Below, piece after piece: positions 27,647-36,555 of a DNA stretch of 64,000 nucleotides (position 1 is the first letter of the stretch; each line of letters begins with the position of its first letter). Under the pieces are notes generated by a model that saw only the letters and a list, made by a program, of their open reading frames with translations, was not told the origin of the DNA and did not search any database. The DNA lies in contig NZ_JAGPNL010000001.1 in assembly GCF_018069565.1 (NCBI RefSeq), positions 372,001-436,000 on the forward strand, given 5' to 3'. The translations under genes and the position numbers were made by a program. Origin of the DNA: Streptomyces tagetis. Its GTDB lineage: Bacteria > Actinomycetota > Actinomycetes > Streptomycetales > Streptomycetaceae.

Positions 27647-28960
27647 TCAGCCCCTTCCCGTGCCGCCGGCCGGGCGCCGGTCGCCCCGGTCGACCGTGAA
27701 GTCGAAGCCGTTCCAGTAGCGGGTGCCGGCCACCAGGAGTTCGTCGGCCGGGAAGCGGGTGATCACCCGGGGGCCGTCGGCGGTCACCACCACCTCCTCC
27801 TCGATCCGTGCCGCCGACGCGCCGTCCTTGGTCGGCCAGTACGTCTCCAGGGCGAAGACCATGCCCTCCTCGATCGGCACCGGGTGCTCCAGCGAGTGGT
27901 AGCGGCTGATCAGCGGCTGCTCCCACACCGAGAGCCCCACCCCGTGGCAGTACTGGAGCCCGAACGCCTCCTCCTCGCTCGCGTACCCGAGGTCGGCGGC
28001 GCTGGGCAGGGCGAGCGCCACGTCCCGGGTGGTCCCGCCGGGCCGGACGGCGGCGATGGCCTGGTCGATGGCGTCGCGGGCCCGCTGGTAGGCGTCGCGC
28101 TGGGCCGCGTTGGAACTGCCGATGTTGAGGGTGCGGTAGTAGCAGGTCCGGTAGCCGTTGAAGGAGTGGATGATGTCGAAGTAGGCGGTGTCCCCGGGCC
28201 GGGTCATCCGGTCGCTGAAGACGTGCGGGTGCGGGCTGCACCGTTCGCCGGAGATGGCGTTGACCGCCTCGACCTCCTCCGATCCGTTCTCGTACAGCAC
28301 CCGGTTGACCAGCGCGACGGCCTCGTTCTCGCGCATGCCGACGTGCAGGGTGCGGTACAGCTCGTCGTAGGCCGCGTCGACCATGCCGGCCGCGTGGTCG
28401 AGCAGCGCGATCTCGTCGACGGTCTTGATCCGGCGGGCCTGCTGCATCAGCTCCTGGCCGTTGACGATGTGCAGGCCCTCGGCCTCCAGCGCGCGCAGCA
28501 CCGGGATCTCCACCACGTCGACGCCGACCGGCTCGCCGAGGAGCCCGCGCTCGCGCAGGTGGCGGGCGATGCGCCGGGCGTTGCCCGACTCCACGCCGAC
28601 GTTCTCCGGGATGGAGCCGCGCCAACTGGAGATGCCGGCCTGCCAACTGCTCTCCGGCAGCCAGCTCGCGTGCGCCTTGTGCTGGCGGGCGGCCGAGCCG
28701 ATGTCCCACAGGATGGGGTCCTCGCCGCGCATCAGCAGCACGCAGCGGAAGAGCTTGTCGCGGGCCCAGTTCCCGATGTGGGTGGCGGTGGTGTAGCGGA
28801 TGTTGTTCTGGTCGAAGAGGATCAGCGCGCCCAGGTCGGAGGCGTCGAGCGCGGCGCGGGCGCGGGCCAGCCGCTCGGTGCGCAGCCGCTTGAAGTCGAC
28901 GCGCTCCTCCCAGTCGACGCCGAGCGTGGCGCCGGGCGAGGCGATGCTGTGCAGGGACAT
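27647..28960 (-). CDS. M24 family (creatinase/DddP/ectoine-hydrolase-like) hydrolase
   Basis: A 437-residue pita-bread-fold protein with an N-terminal creatinase-like domain (FDQNNIRYTTATHIGNWARDK) and a C-terminal M24 domain. Metal-ligand positions are partly altered: the first Asp is seen in AYFDIIHSF, but the second ligand position of the Y-x-S-D-I-T-R-T motif is Cys in GYRTCYYRT. His in YCHGVGLSVW and Glu in FALETYW and IEEEVVV remain. This resembles, from memory, DddP and ectoine hydrolase-type members that are not peptidases. A lyase or hydrolase on a small osmolyte-like or amino compound is therefore more likely than an aminopeptidase. Confidence 0.82.
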   Translation of the reverse strand: MSLHSIASPGATLGVDWEERVDFKRLRTERLARARAALDASDLGALILFDQNNIRYTTATHIGNWARDKLFRCVLLMRGEDPILWDIGSAARQHKAHASWLPESSWQAGISSWRGSIPENVGVESGNARRIARHLRERGLLGEPVGVDVVEIPVLRALEAEGLHIVNGQELMQQARRIKTVDEIALLDHAAGMVDAAYDELYRTLHVGMRENEAVALVNRVLYENGSEEVEAVNAISGERCSPHPHVFSDRMTRPGDTAYFDIIHSFNGYRTCYYRTLNIGSSNAAQRDAYQRARDAIDQAIAAVRPGGTTRDVALALPSAADLGYASEEEAFGLQYCHGVGLSVWEQPLISRYHSLEHPVPIEEGMVFALETYWPTKDGASAARIEEEVVVTADGPRVITRFPADELLVAGTRYWNGFDFTVDRGDRRPAGGTGRG

Positions 28961-29029
28961 GGCAGAACTCCCTCTGGTCTGACGGTCGTTGTCGGTCTCG
29001 GGCCCGCCGGGGTCCGCCCGGCGGGCGGC

Positions 29030-30034
29030 TCACACGGGGGCGTACTCGCCGGACTCCGGCTCCGGCGCCCGCACTTCGGGCGCGGGGCCGGAGCGGCCGG
29101 CCAGCTCCCAGCCGGTGCGGACGATCTCCCGCACGGACAGCCCGTACTTCTCGAACAGGTACGGGCCGGACTTGGAGCCCTCGGCGAAGGTGTCGCGCAG
29201 CCCGATCCGGCGCAGCGGCACCCCCGCCCCGGCCTCGGCCAGCACCTCGGCGACGGCGGAGCCGAGACCGCCGATCACGCTGTGGTTCTCCACCGTCACC
29301 ACGCCGCGGGTGCCGAGCGCGGCGCCGAGGACGGTGTCCCGGTCGAGCGGCTTGACCGTCGGCAGGTTGGCGACCCCGGCGTCGACGCCGTGGGCGCGCA
29401 GCACGGCCGCGGCCCGCAGCGTGGCCGGCAGCATCATGCCGCCGGTCAGCAGCGCGACCTCCCCGCCGGTCAGCAGGCGCTGTCCCCCGCCGACGCGGAA
29501 GGCGTGGTCGTCCTCGAAGACGACGGGGATCTCCCCGCGCTTGAGCCGCAGGTAGACGGGGCCCGGCAGGTCGGCGAGGAGCGGCACGGCCTGGCGGATC
29601 TCCACCGCGTCGGCGACGTCGACCACCGTCATGTTCGGCAGCGCCCGCATGAGGGCGACGTCCTCGATCGCCTGGTGGCTGGGCCCGCCGGGGGTGGAGA
29701 CGCCGGGCATGAAGCCGACGATGCGCACCGGCAGGTTCGGGTACGCGATGGCGTTGACGATCTGGTCGTAGGGCCGCCGGGTGGCGAAGACGCCGAAGGT
29801 GTGCACCCACGGCTGAAGCCCCTCGCGGGCCAGGGCGCCCGCCATCGACATCATGTTGGCCTCGGCCATCCCCGCGTGGACGAACCGCTCGGGGAACACC
29901 TCCTGGAACAGGTCGACCTCGCACTGCCGGGTCAGGTCCCCGGACAGGCACACCACGTCCTCGCGTTCGCGGGCCAGGTCGACCAGCGCGCGGCCGTACG
30001 GCTTGAGCACGGTCGGGTAGGGAGCCTCACGCAT
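29030..30034 (-). CDS. Transketolase, C-terminal subunit
   Basis: A 334-residue protein equal to the pyrimidine-binding and C-terminal domains of transketolase. CLSGDLTRQCEVDLF and the FVHAGMAEANMMSMAGALA segment (with the catalytic Glu) mark the Pyr domain; HSVIGGLGSAVAEVL is in the C-terminal domain. The ATG at 30032-30034 overlaps the N-terminal subunit stop by 8 bases. With 30027-30917 it forms a split transketolase moving a two-carbon ketol group. A split enzyme inside a catabolic operon suggests a dedicated ketose substrate. Confidence 0.9.
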   Translation of the reverse strand: MREAPYPTVLKPYGRALVDLAREREDVVCLSGDLTRQCEVDLFQEVFPERFVHAGMAEANMMSMAGALAREGLQPWVHTFGVFATRRPYDQIVNAIAYPNLPVRIVGFMPGVSTPGGPSHQAIEDVALMRALPNMTVVDVADAVEIRQAVPLLADLPGPVYLRLKRGEIPVVFEDDHAFRVGGGQRLLTGGEVALLTGGMMLPATLRAAAVLRAHGVDAGVANLPTVKPLDRDTVLGAALGTRGVVTVENHSVIGGLGSAVAEVLAEAGAGVPLRRIGLRDTFAEGSKSGPYLFEKYGLSVREIVRTGWELAGRSGPAPEVRAPEPESGEYAPV

Positions 30035-30917
30035 CGCCGTCCTCCAACTCCGCCAGGGCACGCGCGGCCAGCTCGGCGGGGAGCTTGATGAAATGACCGT
30101 CCGCGTCCTCGGGCAGACAGTCGAGGCCGTGCACCGTGGAGGTCCGCGCGATCACCACGCCCGGCCGCTCGTCGGCGACGGCCCGTGCCAGCGCGGCCCG
30201 GAGCGCGGCGGTGTCGTGGCCGTCGGCCTCCTCGGCGTACCAGCCGAAGGCGGCCCACTTGTCCACCAGCGGTTCGATCGTGGTGATCGAGGAGACCGGC
30301 CCGTCGACCTGGGAGTCGTTCGCGTCCAGCAGGACGACCACGTCACCCAGCCCGTGGTGGCCGGCGAACAGGGCGGCCTCCCAGGTCTGCCCCTCCTGTA
30401 CCTCGCCGTCGCTGACCAGGACGAAGGTGCGCCGGGAGCCCTCCCGGCCGCGCAGCCGGTCGGCCAGCGCGAAGCCGGCCGCGCCGGACAGGCCCTGCGC
30501 CAGCGAACCGCAGGTCAGATCGACCGCGGGGCTGGTCTCGGTGCCGATGGCCTCCAGCTCGGCCCCGTTCTGCCCGTACGCGCCGAGCTGTTCGTCCGTG
30601 AGGTCGCCCGCCTCCCGCGCCACGGCGTACGCGGCGATCACGTAGTGGCCGGGGGAGCAGACGAAGCGGTCGGTGCCGCGCCGGAAGAAGTCCGTGTGCA
30701 GCACGGCCATCTGCTCGGCCGACGACAGGGCCTGCCCGAGGTAGCCGAAGCCGTGCGGGGCGACCATCTGCACGGCCCGCAGCCGGATGCGGCGGGCGAG
30801 GGCCACGGCGGGGTCGGGGGCGGTGGCAGGCGGTGTGGTGCCGGTGCCGGCAACCCCGGCCGGGGCGTGGGTCGCGGTGCCGGGGCCGGTGGCCGCCGTC
30901 GTGTCCAGGGCGGTCAT
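30027..30917 (-). CDS. Transketolase, N-terminal (TPP-binding) subunit
   Basis: A 296-residue thiamine diphosphate-binding half. It has HGFGYLGQALSSAE, CSPGHYVIAAYA and the TPP motif VSDGEVQEGQTWEAALFAGHHGL...LLDANDSQ (GDG-like start is SDGE). The first 35 residues are a Thr/Ala/Pro-rich extension without homology. ATGA overlap with the enoyl-CoA hydratase gene shows coupling. Confidence 0.9.
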   Translation of the reverse strand: MTALDTTAATGPGTATHAPAGVAGTGTTPPATAPDPAVALARRIRLRAVQMVAPHGFGYLGQALSSAEQMAVLHTDFFRRGTDRFVCSPGHYVIAAYAVAREAGDLTDEQLGAYGQNGAELEAIGTETSPAVDLTCGSLAQGLSGAAGFALADRLRGREGSRRTFVLVSDGEVQEGQTWEAALFAGHHGLGDVVVLLDANDSQVDGPVSSITTIEPLVDKWAAFGWYAEEADGHDTAALRAALARAVADERPGVVIARTSTVHGLDCLPEDADGHFIKLPAELAARALAELEDGDA

Positions 30918-31648
30918 GCCGCGCCCTCCTTCGGTTCCAGCATGGCGACGAAGTGCGCCAGTGCCGCGTCCAAATCCGCCGCGTACCCGGCGTTGACGCT
31001 CAGTTCGGCGAGGGCGCGGCGGCCGGTGGCGGCCAGCGCCCCGGACCGGGCCGCCGCCTCGGCCAGCTCCCGGGTCCGCGCGTCGACCTCGTCCGCCGTG
31101 GCGGTCGCGGCCAGCACGCCCAGCTCCGCCAGCCGCGCCGCGGTGAACGGCAGGCCGGTGACCAGGTTGTACGTCGCCGCCTTGGCCGGCAGCAGATGCC
31201 GCACCGGCACCTGCGCGATCATCGGCCAGCCGCCGCCGGCCACCTCGACGGTGCCGAGCACCGCGTCCTCGGCGGCGACCGCCGCGTCGGCGAGCAGCAC
31301 CAGCGAGAAGCCCGAGGCCAGCGCGTCGCCGCGGACCGCGGCCAGCACCGGCTTGCGCAACAGCGGGAGCAGGCCGAGGAGTCCGACCACCTCGGCGGCG
31401 AACTCCCGGGCGGTGCCGGTCGCCTTCAGCTTCGCCAGATCGGCGCCGCCGCAGAAGGCCCGCGCCGAGCCGGCCAGCACGATCACCGCCGCCTCCGGGT
31501 CCTCGTCGGCCTCGCGCAGCACCCGTACGAGGGCCCGGGTCACCTCCAGGTCGAGCAGGTTGCGCTCGCCGTTGTCCCACTCGATCCAGGTGGCCGCACC
31601 TCGCCGGGTGGCGGTCACCGTGGCCGGGCCGGCCGTGGTCGCGCTCAT
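30914..31648 (-). CDS. Enoyl-CoA hydratase/isomerase family protein
   Basis: A 244-residue crotonase-fold protein. The oxyanion-hole segment SARAFCGGADLAKL and the RGDALASGFSLVLLADAAVAAEDA region are clear. The second acidic catalytic position normally near EV-GLP is reduced to VEVAGGGWPM, so hydration activity is uncertain and an isomerase or lyase role is possible. It overlaps both neighbours by 4 bases. Confidence 0.86.
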   Translation of the reverse strand: MSATTAGPATVTATRRGAATWIEWDNGERNLLDLEVTRALVRVLREADEDPEAAVIVLAGSARAFCGGADLAKLKATGTAREFAAEVVGLLGLLPLLRKPVLAAVRGDALASGFSLVLLADAAVAAEDAVLGTVEVAGGGWPMIAQVPVRHLLPAKAATYNLVTGLPFTAARLAELGVLAATATADEVDARTRELAEAAARSGALAATGRRALAELSVNAGYAADLDAALAHFVAMLEPKEGAA

Positions 31649-32184
31649 CGTGTCTCACGCCTTCCGTCGGTCGTCAGGGGGCGGAACGAGCCGAGCCCGC
31701 CCTGGAAGAACAGCAGGGGACGCCGTACCGGCTCGGCGGCCAGCGCCCGTACCCGGCCCACGACCAGGTGGTGGTCACCGGTGTCGGTGATCTGCTCGAT
31801 GTCGCAGTCGATCCAGGCGAGGGCGTCGGCGAGGACCGGGGCGCCGGAGGGGGCCTCCTGCCACTCCAGGCCCTCGAAGCGCCGCTCGACGGGACCGGCG
31901 AACCGGCCGCACAGCTCGTGGTGCTGGTCGGCGACGACGTTGACGCAGAAGCCGCCGGAGTCCCGGATCGCCGGGAAGGTGCCGGAGGTCTTCGCCGGGA
32001 AGAACCCGACGAGCGCCGGCTCCAGCGAGATCGAGGTGAAGGTGCCGATCGTCATGCCGACCGGGTCGCCGGCGGCGGTCCGCGACGTGACGACGCTGAC
32101 GCCGGTGGGGTAGTGGCCGAGGACGTGCCGGAACCGCTCGGGGGTCACGGCCCCGGCCTCGGACGGGGAAAGGATCGCGGTCAT
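31645..32184 (-). CDS. Flavin reductase family protein
   Basis: A 179-residue FMN-binding split-barrel reductase (HpaC/HsaB class), with FRHVLGHYPTGVSVVTS, GMTIGTFTSISLEPALVGFF and DHHLVVGRV. It most likely supplies reduced flavin to the monooxygenase encoded 19 bp upstream, as in two-component flavin hydroxylases. The internal ATG at 32182-32184 gives the family start. Confidence 0.9.
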   Translation of the reverse strand: MTAILSPSEAGAVTPERFRHVLGHYPTGVSVVTSRTAAGDPVGMTIGTFTSISLEPALVGFFPAKTSGTFPAIRDSGGFCVNVVADQHHELCGRFAGPVERRFEGLEWQEAPSGAPVLADALAWIDCDIEQITDTGDHHLVVGRVRALAAEPVRRPLLFFQGGLGSFRPLTTDGRRETR

Positions 32185-32203
32185 GGGAGTGCTCCGATCC
32201 GGC

Positions 32204-33430
32204 TCACACGTGAAGGGGCAGCGGGCCGTCGGCGCCGAGCAGCAACTTGCCGTAGACGTCGGTGGCGAGTCCCGGCGTGGCGTGCACATGGCTGCCGGCC
32301 ATGCCGACGTCCTGGTAGATCCGGGACAGCACGCTGGTCTCCATGAAGCTGCTGGACCCGGCCGCCTTGAGCAGCGTGTCCACGGCCTCCTGGACGAGGG
32401 TGACGACGTGGCCGACGTCGTTGCGGACCCGGGCGCGGGTCAGCTCGTCCAGGTACTCCCCGCGCAGCGCGGCGGCGTCGATGTCCCGGCAGGACCGGTG
32501 CGCGAGCAGCTCCGCCGCGTCGATCTTCGACAGGGCCTCGGCGACGCCGACCTGGTGCACGGGGGAGTTGCGGCTCTCGGTGTACGCCGTGCCGACGACG
32601 CCCTTGGCCTTCAGCCGCTCCATGGCGTGCTCCATCGCGGCCCGGCCCAGACCGACCTGGATGGCGGCGAAGATGACGGTGCCGGTGGGCAGGAAGGCCG
32701 CGTTGGCGCGCGGTTCGGAGGCGCGCAGCTCGGTGGCGTAGTCGCCGCGCACCATGTCCTCGAAGAACTGGACCCGGTGGTCCGGGACGAAGACCTCCTC
32801 GGCCACCACCGTGTCACTGCCGGTGCCCCGCATGCCGATCGGGAACCAGGACCGCTCGATCGTCCACTCGCCCGGCGACAGCACCGCCAGCGCGTGGGCC
32901 GCGCCGCCGTCCTCCCGCGGCGCGAGGAACCCCATGATCGCGTGGGTGGCGGCGTACGACCCGGACGCGTACGGCCAGCGCCCGGAGACCAGGTAGCCGC
33001 CCTCGACGCGGCGGCCCTTCGCCGACGGGGCCAGCACCACGCAGCAGCGGGCGGCCGGGTCCTCGCCCCAGATCTCGTCCTGGGCCCGCACCGGCCAGGT
33101 GGTGGCGAACCAGTTGCCGATGTTCAGCAGCATCGCCGACCAGCCGGTCGAACCGTCCGCCCGCGCCAGCTCGGCCAGCACGTCGACGGTGGTCCGCGAG
33201 TTCGTCTCCCCGCCGCCGTGGCGCCGGGGCACGGTGAGGCTCAGCAGGCCCTGCCCGGCCAGCGCCTCGATGACGGCCGGGACGACACGGCCCTCCCGGT
33301 TGCCCTCCTCGGCGTGGTCCCGGATGAGGGTGCGCAGCGCCGCCGCCCGCGCGATGATCTCCTCGTTCGGCTCGGTGCCGGTCGTCGGGGGGAGCGACGC
33401 GACGCCGCTCGCCAGGGTGGTCACACTCAT
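32204..33430 (-). CDS. Acyl-CoA dehydrogenase-fold flavin monooxygenase (group D)
   Basis: A 408-residue protein of the acyl-CoA dehydrogenase superfamily. It has SLTVPRRHGGGE, a middle domain with VSGRWPYASGSYAATHAIMGF, GMRGTGSDTV, and a C-terminal helical bundle ending LSRIYQDVGMAGSHVHATPG. The W-x-Y-A-SG and H-x-H patterns and a partner flavin reductase point to an HsaA/DszC-like two-component monooxygenase rather than a true acyl-CoA dehydrogenase. First gene of the operon, divergent from the PucR regulator. The substrate is unknown. Confidence 0.87.
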   Translation of the reverse strand: MSVTTLASGVASLPPTTGTEPNEEIIARAAALRTLIRDHAEEGNREGRVVPAVIEALAGQGLLSLTVPRRHGGGETNSRTTVDVLAELARADGSTGWSAMLLNIGNWFATTWPVRAQDEIWGEDPAARCCVVLAPSAKGRRVEGGYLVSGRWPYASGSYAATHAIMGFLAPREDGGAAHALAVLSPGEWTIERSWFPIGMRGTGSDTVVAEEVFVPDHRVQFFEDMVRGDYATELRASEPRANAAFLPTGTVIFAAIQVGLGRAAMEHAMERLKAKGVVGTAYTESRNSPVHQVGVAEALSKIDAAELLAHRSCRDIDAAALRGEYLDELTRARVRNDVGHVVTLVQEAVDTLLKAAGSSSFMETSVLSRIYQDVGMAGSHVHATPGLATDVYGKLLLGADGPLPLHV

Positions 33431-33747
33431 ACCGCACTCCCGTTGGATTGCCCGCACGGATCGGGTCCGTTGCCTTGCTTCGGTGCTCAGGACTGTGGGC
33501 GAACGAGACCCCCCGGGCCCATGGTCAGGCGCCCCAAACTCCTGCCCCGCGCTGTGGACGCGGGGCGCCGGGCGACCGGGGAGGGCGGCCGACCCGGCAC
33601 CGGGCACAAGAGCGGGCCGCGCGACTGTGCGGGGTGAACAGGACTTGGGCCGCCCGGCCCCGCACGGGTACTGAACCAGCCGGACCAATGGTTCGATGTG
33701 GCCGAAAGACCCCCCGTCCGTGCCGGCCGGCACCCGAGGAGAGCAGC
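33431..33747. promoter_or_regulatory. Divergent promoter region with candidate PucR operator
   Basis: The gap between the monooxygenase and PucR genes holds an inverted repeat with arms gaacca (33673-33678) and tggttc (33689-33694) and an inner accaatggt palindrome, about 55 bp before the PucR start. No gene is seen in this 317-bp stretch. Confidence 0.45.
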
Positions 33748-35025
33748 ATGGAGCACGACTGGGTCCGCGCCCTCTCGCCGAGCGAGACGGCCCAGCCCCT
33801 CACCTCCCTGGCCACCCGGCGCCGCGCCCTCAGGGCGATCGGCGAGGGGGCGACCGCATGGGGCGTCGCCGCGGGCCACCGGATGGCCGCCTACATCCTC
33901 GACACGCTCACGGACTGGCCCGGCGACCGCTCCGACGAGGAGCGGGAGGCCCTGGAGCGGGCCACCGAGGCCAGCACCCTGGACACCCTGACCGCCCTGG
34001 TCACCCAGGACGTCACCCTGCTCCAGACATCGAGCGAACCCTCACAGAACGTCGCCTTCTACGTCGCCGAGGGCATCCCCCTGGAAGAGGTCGTCCGCAA
34101 TGTGCACAGCGGGCAGGAGTTCCTCATCCAGGAGCTGATCGAACGCATCGGCGCACTCGTCCCCGCGGAACACCGCCTGGCCACCATCCAGTCCGCCACC
34201 CGCCTCGTCATCCAGTCCTGGTCGGCCTTCATCAGCGAGATCACCCGCCTCTACGAGGACGAGGCGCGGCGCCGGCGCGAGAGCACCGAGGGCGCCCGGA
34301 CGCAGGCGGTGCGCCGCATCCTCGGCGGCACCCGCCGCGCCCCCGACGACGCCGACCAGGACCTCGGCCACCGGCTGGAACAGACCCACGTCGGGCTCAT
34401 CCTGTGGCTGGAGGGCCTCGACATCGAGACCGCGCGGCTCTTCGACTTCGCCGGGGTCGCCGCGTCCCTCGCCGCGCAGGCCCACGCCGGTCCCGAGCCG
34501 CTGGTGATCCGGCGCGGCGCCACCCGGGTCGACGTCTGGCTCGGCAGCCCCCGGGCCGACGTGGTCGCCGTGGCCGACACGAAGGTACCGCTGCCCCCGC
34601 CGCTGCGGGCCGCGGTGGGCCGGCCCGGGGTCGGCGTCGACGGCTTCCGCGCCACCCACGAGCAGGCGGTCGCCGCCCGCCGGGTGGCCCGGCTCGGCGC
34701 GAGCGGCAGCCAGGTCGTGGACTACGCCGACGTGGAACTGGTCTCCCTGCTCGCCGCCGACCCCCAACGCGCCCGGGGGTTCGCCCACTCGGTCCTGGGC
34801 CCGCTGCACCGCGCCGAGCCGCGCATGGACGAACTGCGGCGCACCCTGGCCGTGCACATCGACAGCGACCGCAGCATCGCCCAGACCGCCCAACTCCTGC
34901 ACGCCCACCGCAACACGATCTCCTACCGCCTCTCCCGCGCCACCGAACTCCTCCCCCCGGGCCACACGACGACGGAGCTGCGCTGCGCCCTGCTCCTGGC
35001 GGACATGTTCCCGGGAGCGGGCTGA
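33748..35025 (+). CDS. PucR family transcriptional regulator
   Basis: A 425-residue CdaR/PucR-type regulator. The C-terminal PucR helix-turn-helix is clear (HIDSDRSIAQTAQLLHAHRNTISYRLSRA, about residues 372-400) and is preceded by a GGDEF-like middle domain (LILWLEGLDIETARLF...). The N-terminal 150 residues are the helical sensor part found in many Streptomyces homologues. ATG at 33748 follows cgaggagag. Divergence from the catabolic operon makes it the probable activator or repressor of that operon. Confidence 0.9.
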   Translation: MEHDWVRALSPSETAQPLTSLATRRRALRAIGEGATAWGVAAGHRMAAYILDTLTDWPGDRSDEEREALERATEASTLDTLTALVTQDVTLLQTSSEPSQNVAFYVAEGIPLEEVVRNVHSGQEFLIQELIERIGALVPAEHRLATIQSATRLVIQSWSAFISEITRLYEDEARRRRESTEGARTQAVRRILGGTRRAPDDADQDLGHRLEQTHVGLILWLEGLDIETARLFDFAGVAASLAAQAHAGPEPLVIRRGATRVDVWLGSPRADVVAVADTKVPLPPPLRAAVGRPGVGVDGFRATHEQAVAARRVARLGASGSQVVDYADVELVSLLAADPQRARGFAHSVLGPLHRAEPRMDELRRTLAVHIDSDRSIAQTAQLLHAHRNTISYRLSRATELLPPGHTTTELRCALLLADMFPGAG

Positions 35026-35338
35026 CGCCGCCGAGCCCCGCCCCGACAGCCGGCCGGCCCCTCCACGAGGCCGGAACCAGTCCCGCCGGCAGGGCACTCG
35101 GACCGGGACCCCGCCCAACCACCCCTCTGCGCCGGGACGTTCGTCCACCGTCGTGCCCGTCGCACCCCCTGGTGTGCGGAACGCACAAGCCCCGGCGGGC
35201 GGTCGGCGGGAGCCGGGCGCGGGGCACAGGCGGCGGCGCGGAGTCGGGCGTCCGGAACGTGGCGCCCCGGGGCGGCGTGGTGAGACTCGGGTGTCAGCAG
35301 GCGGAACCAGACCGCGAGCCGACACCGAAGAGGTCCCC
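35026..35338 (+). promoter_or_regulatory. Upstream region of the Tat-exported hydrolase with a 15-bp palindrome
   Basis: No gene is seen in this 313-bp gap. A palindrome with arms tgtgcg and cgcaca around gaa sits at 35173-35187, about 150 bp before the next ATG, and could be an operator. Confidence 0.4.
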
Positions 35339-36481
35339 ATGTGCCTTGACGCCGAGCACTGCCACCACCTCGACCGCCGCCGACTGCTCCGACTGGCCGG
35401 AGCCTCCGCCATGGCCGCCGGAGCCGCCACCGCCGTCGGTGCCGTGCCCGCCGCCGCGAGCCCCGGGACGAACCGGCGAGGCCGAGGGCCCGCCGCCGAA
35501 CTGCTCCTCCTCGGCACCCACGCCGGACCGCCCGTGGTGCCGGGCCGGGCCGGCATCTCCTCGGCGCTGCGCGTCGACGGCGTCAACTACGTCGTCGACT
35601 GCGGACGCGCCTCCACCACGCAGTACGTCGCCGCCGGACTGCGGATGCGCGACCTGCGGTCGGTCTTCATCACGCACCTGCACGCCGACCACGTCGCCGA
35701 CTACTACCAGTACTTCCTGCTCGGCGGCAGCGCGCCCAGCAGCGACGCCAGCCGGGACCTGCTCGCCGGCCCGGTGTCGGTGTACGGTCCCGGACCGGCC
35801 GGCGCCCTGCCGCCCGCCTTCGGCGGCCACGGCGTGCCGACCGTGCACCCGGAGGACCCCACCCCGGGCATCGCCGGGCTGACCGAGTACTGCCACCACG
35901 CCTTCGCCTACAGCAGCAACGTGTTCATGCGGGACTCCGGCTTCCGGGACATCCGCACCCTGGCCGACGTCCACGAGATCCGGGTGCCCGAGGTGGGCGC
36001 CGGCCCCCTCGGGCCGACCGCGCCCGCGATGAGGCCGTTCACCGTCACGGAGGACGACCGGGTCCGGGTCACCGCCGTCCTGGTGCCGCACGGGCCGGTG
36101 TACCCCGCCTTCGCCTACCGCTTCGACACCGACCACGGCTCCGTCGTCTTCTCCGGCGACACCACGTACTCCGACAACCTCGTCCGGCTCAGCCGCGGCG
36201 CGGACGTCCTCGTGCACGAGGCGATCAACATCGAGGGCGCGCAGGCGCTCACCCCGGCCCACAAGGACCACCTGCTCGAATCCCACGTCGAGATCCAGAA
36301 GCTCGGCGCCATCGCCCAGCGCGCCGGCGTCGCCCACCTGGTCGTCTCGCACCTCGCGGACTTCGTGACGTACCCCCTCGACACCCGGCAGTGGCGACGG
36401 TGGGCCCAGCGCGGCTACGACGGCAAGGTCACCGTCGCCCAGGACCTCGACCGCGTCCCCCTCACCCGGCGCCGCCACTGA
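35339..36481 (+). CDS. Tat-exported metallo-beta-lactamase-fold hydrolase
   Basis: A 380-residue MBL-fold enzyme. An N-terminal twin-arginine signal (DRRRLLRLAGASAMAAGAA, cleavage near PAAAS) indicates folded export. The zinc motif HLHADH follows the second strand, and VFSGDTTYSDNLVRL plus VSHLADFV supply further ligands, as in arylsulfatase/RNase Z-type MBL proteins. It is clearly paralogous to the cytoplasmic-looking protein at 42294, sharing for example FSGDT-S-NLVRL-G-DVLVHEA-N. It probably hydrolyses an ester or lactone outside the cell upstream of the P450 pathway (inference). Confidence 0.86.
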   Translation: MCLDAEHCHHLDRRRLLRLAGASAMAAGAATAVGAVPAAASPGTNRRGRGPAAELLLLGTHAGPPVVPGRAGISSALRVDGVNYVVDCGRASTTQYVAAGLRMRDLRSVFITHLHADHVADYYQYFLLGGSAPSSDASRDLLAGPVSVYGPGPAGALPPAFGGHGVPTVHPEDPTPGIAGLTEYCHHAFAYSSNVFMRDSGFRDIRTLADVHEIRVPEVGAGPLGPTAPAMRPFTVTEDDRVRVTAVLVPHGPVYPAFAYRFDTDHGSVVFSGDTTYSDNLVRLSRGADVLVHEAINIEGAQALTPAHKDHLLESHVEIQKLGAIAQRAGVAHLVVSHLADFVTYPLDTRQWRRWAQRGYDGKVTVAQDLDRVPLTRRRH

Positions 36482-36491
36482 CCCGCCGACA

Positions 36492-36532
36492 GGGGTGCCC
36501 CGGGCGCGGCGAACACGCGCCCGGGGCACCCC
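36492..36532. terminator. Strong convergent hairpin terminator
   Basis: Perfect 17-bp arms (36492-36508 and 36516-36532) with a 7-base loop, between the convergent ends of the MBL gene (36481) and the MFS gene (36556). Confidence 0.8.
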
Positions 36533-36555
36533 GGAACCGGGCGGCGGCGCCCGGT

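Noticed and set aside
32204..33430. True acyl-CoA dehydrogenase in beta-oxidation
   Set aside because: Partner flavin reductase and C-terminal pattern fit a two-component flavin monooxygenase better.
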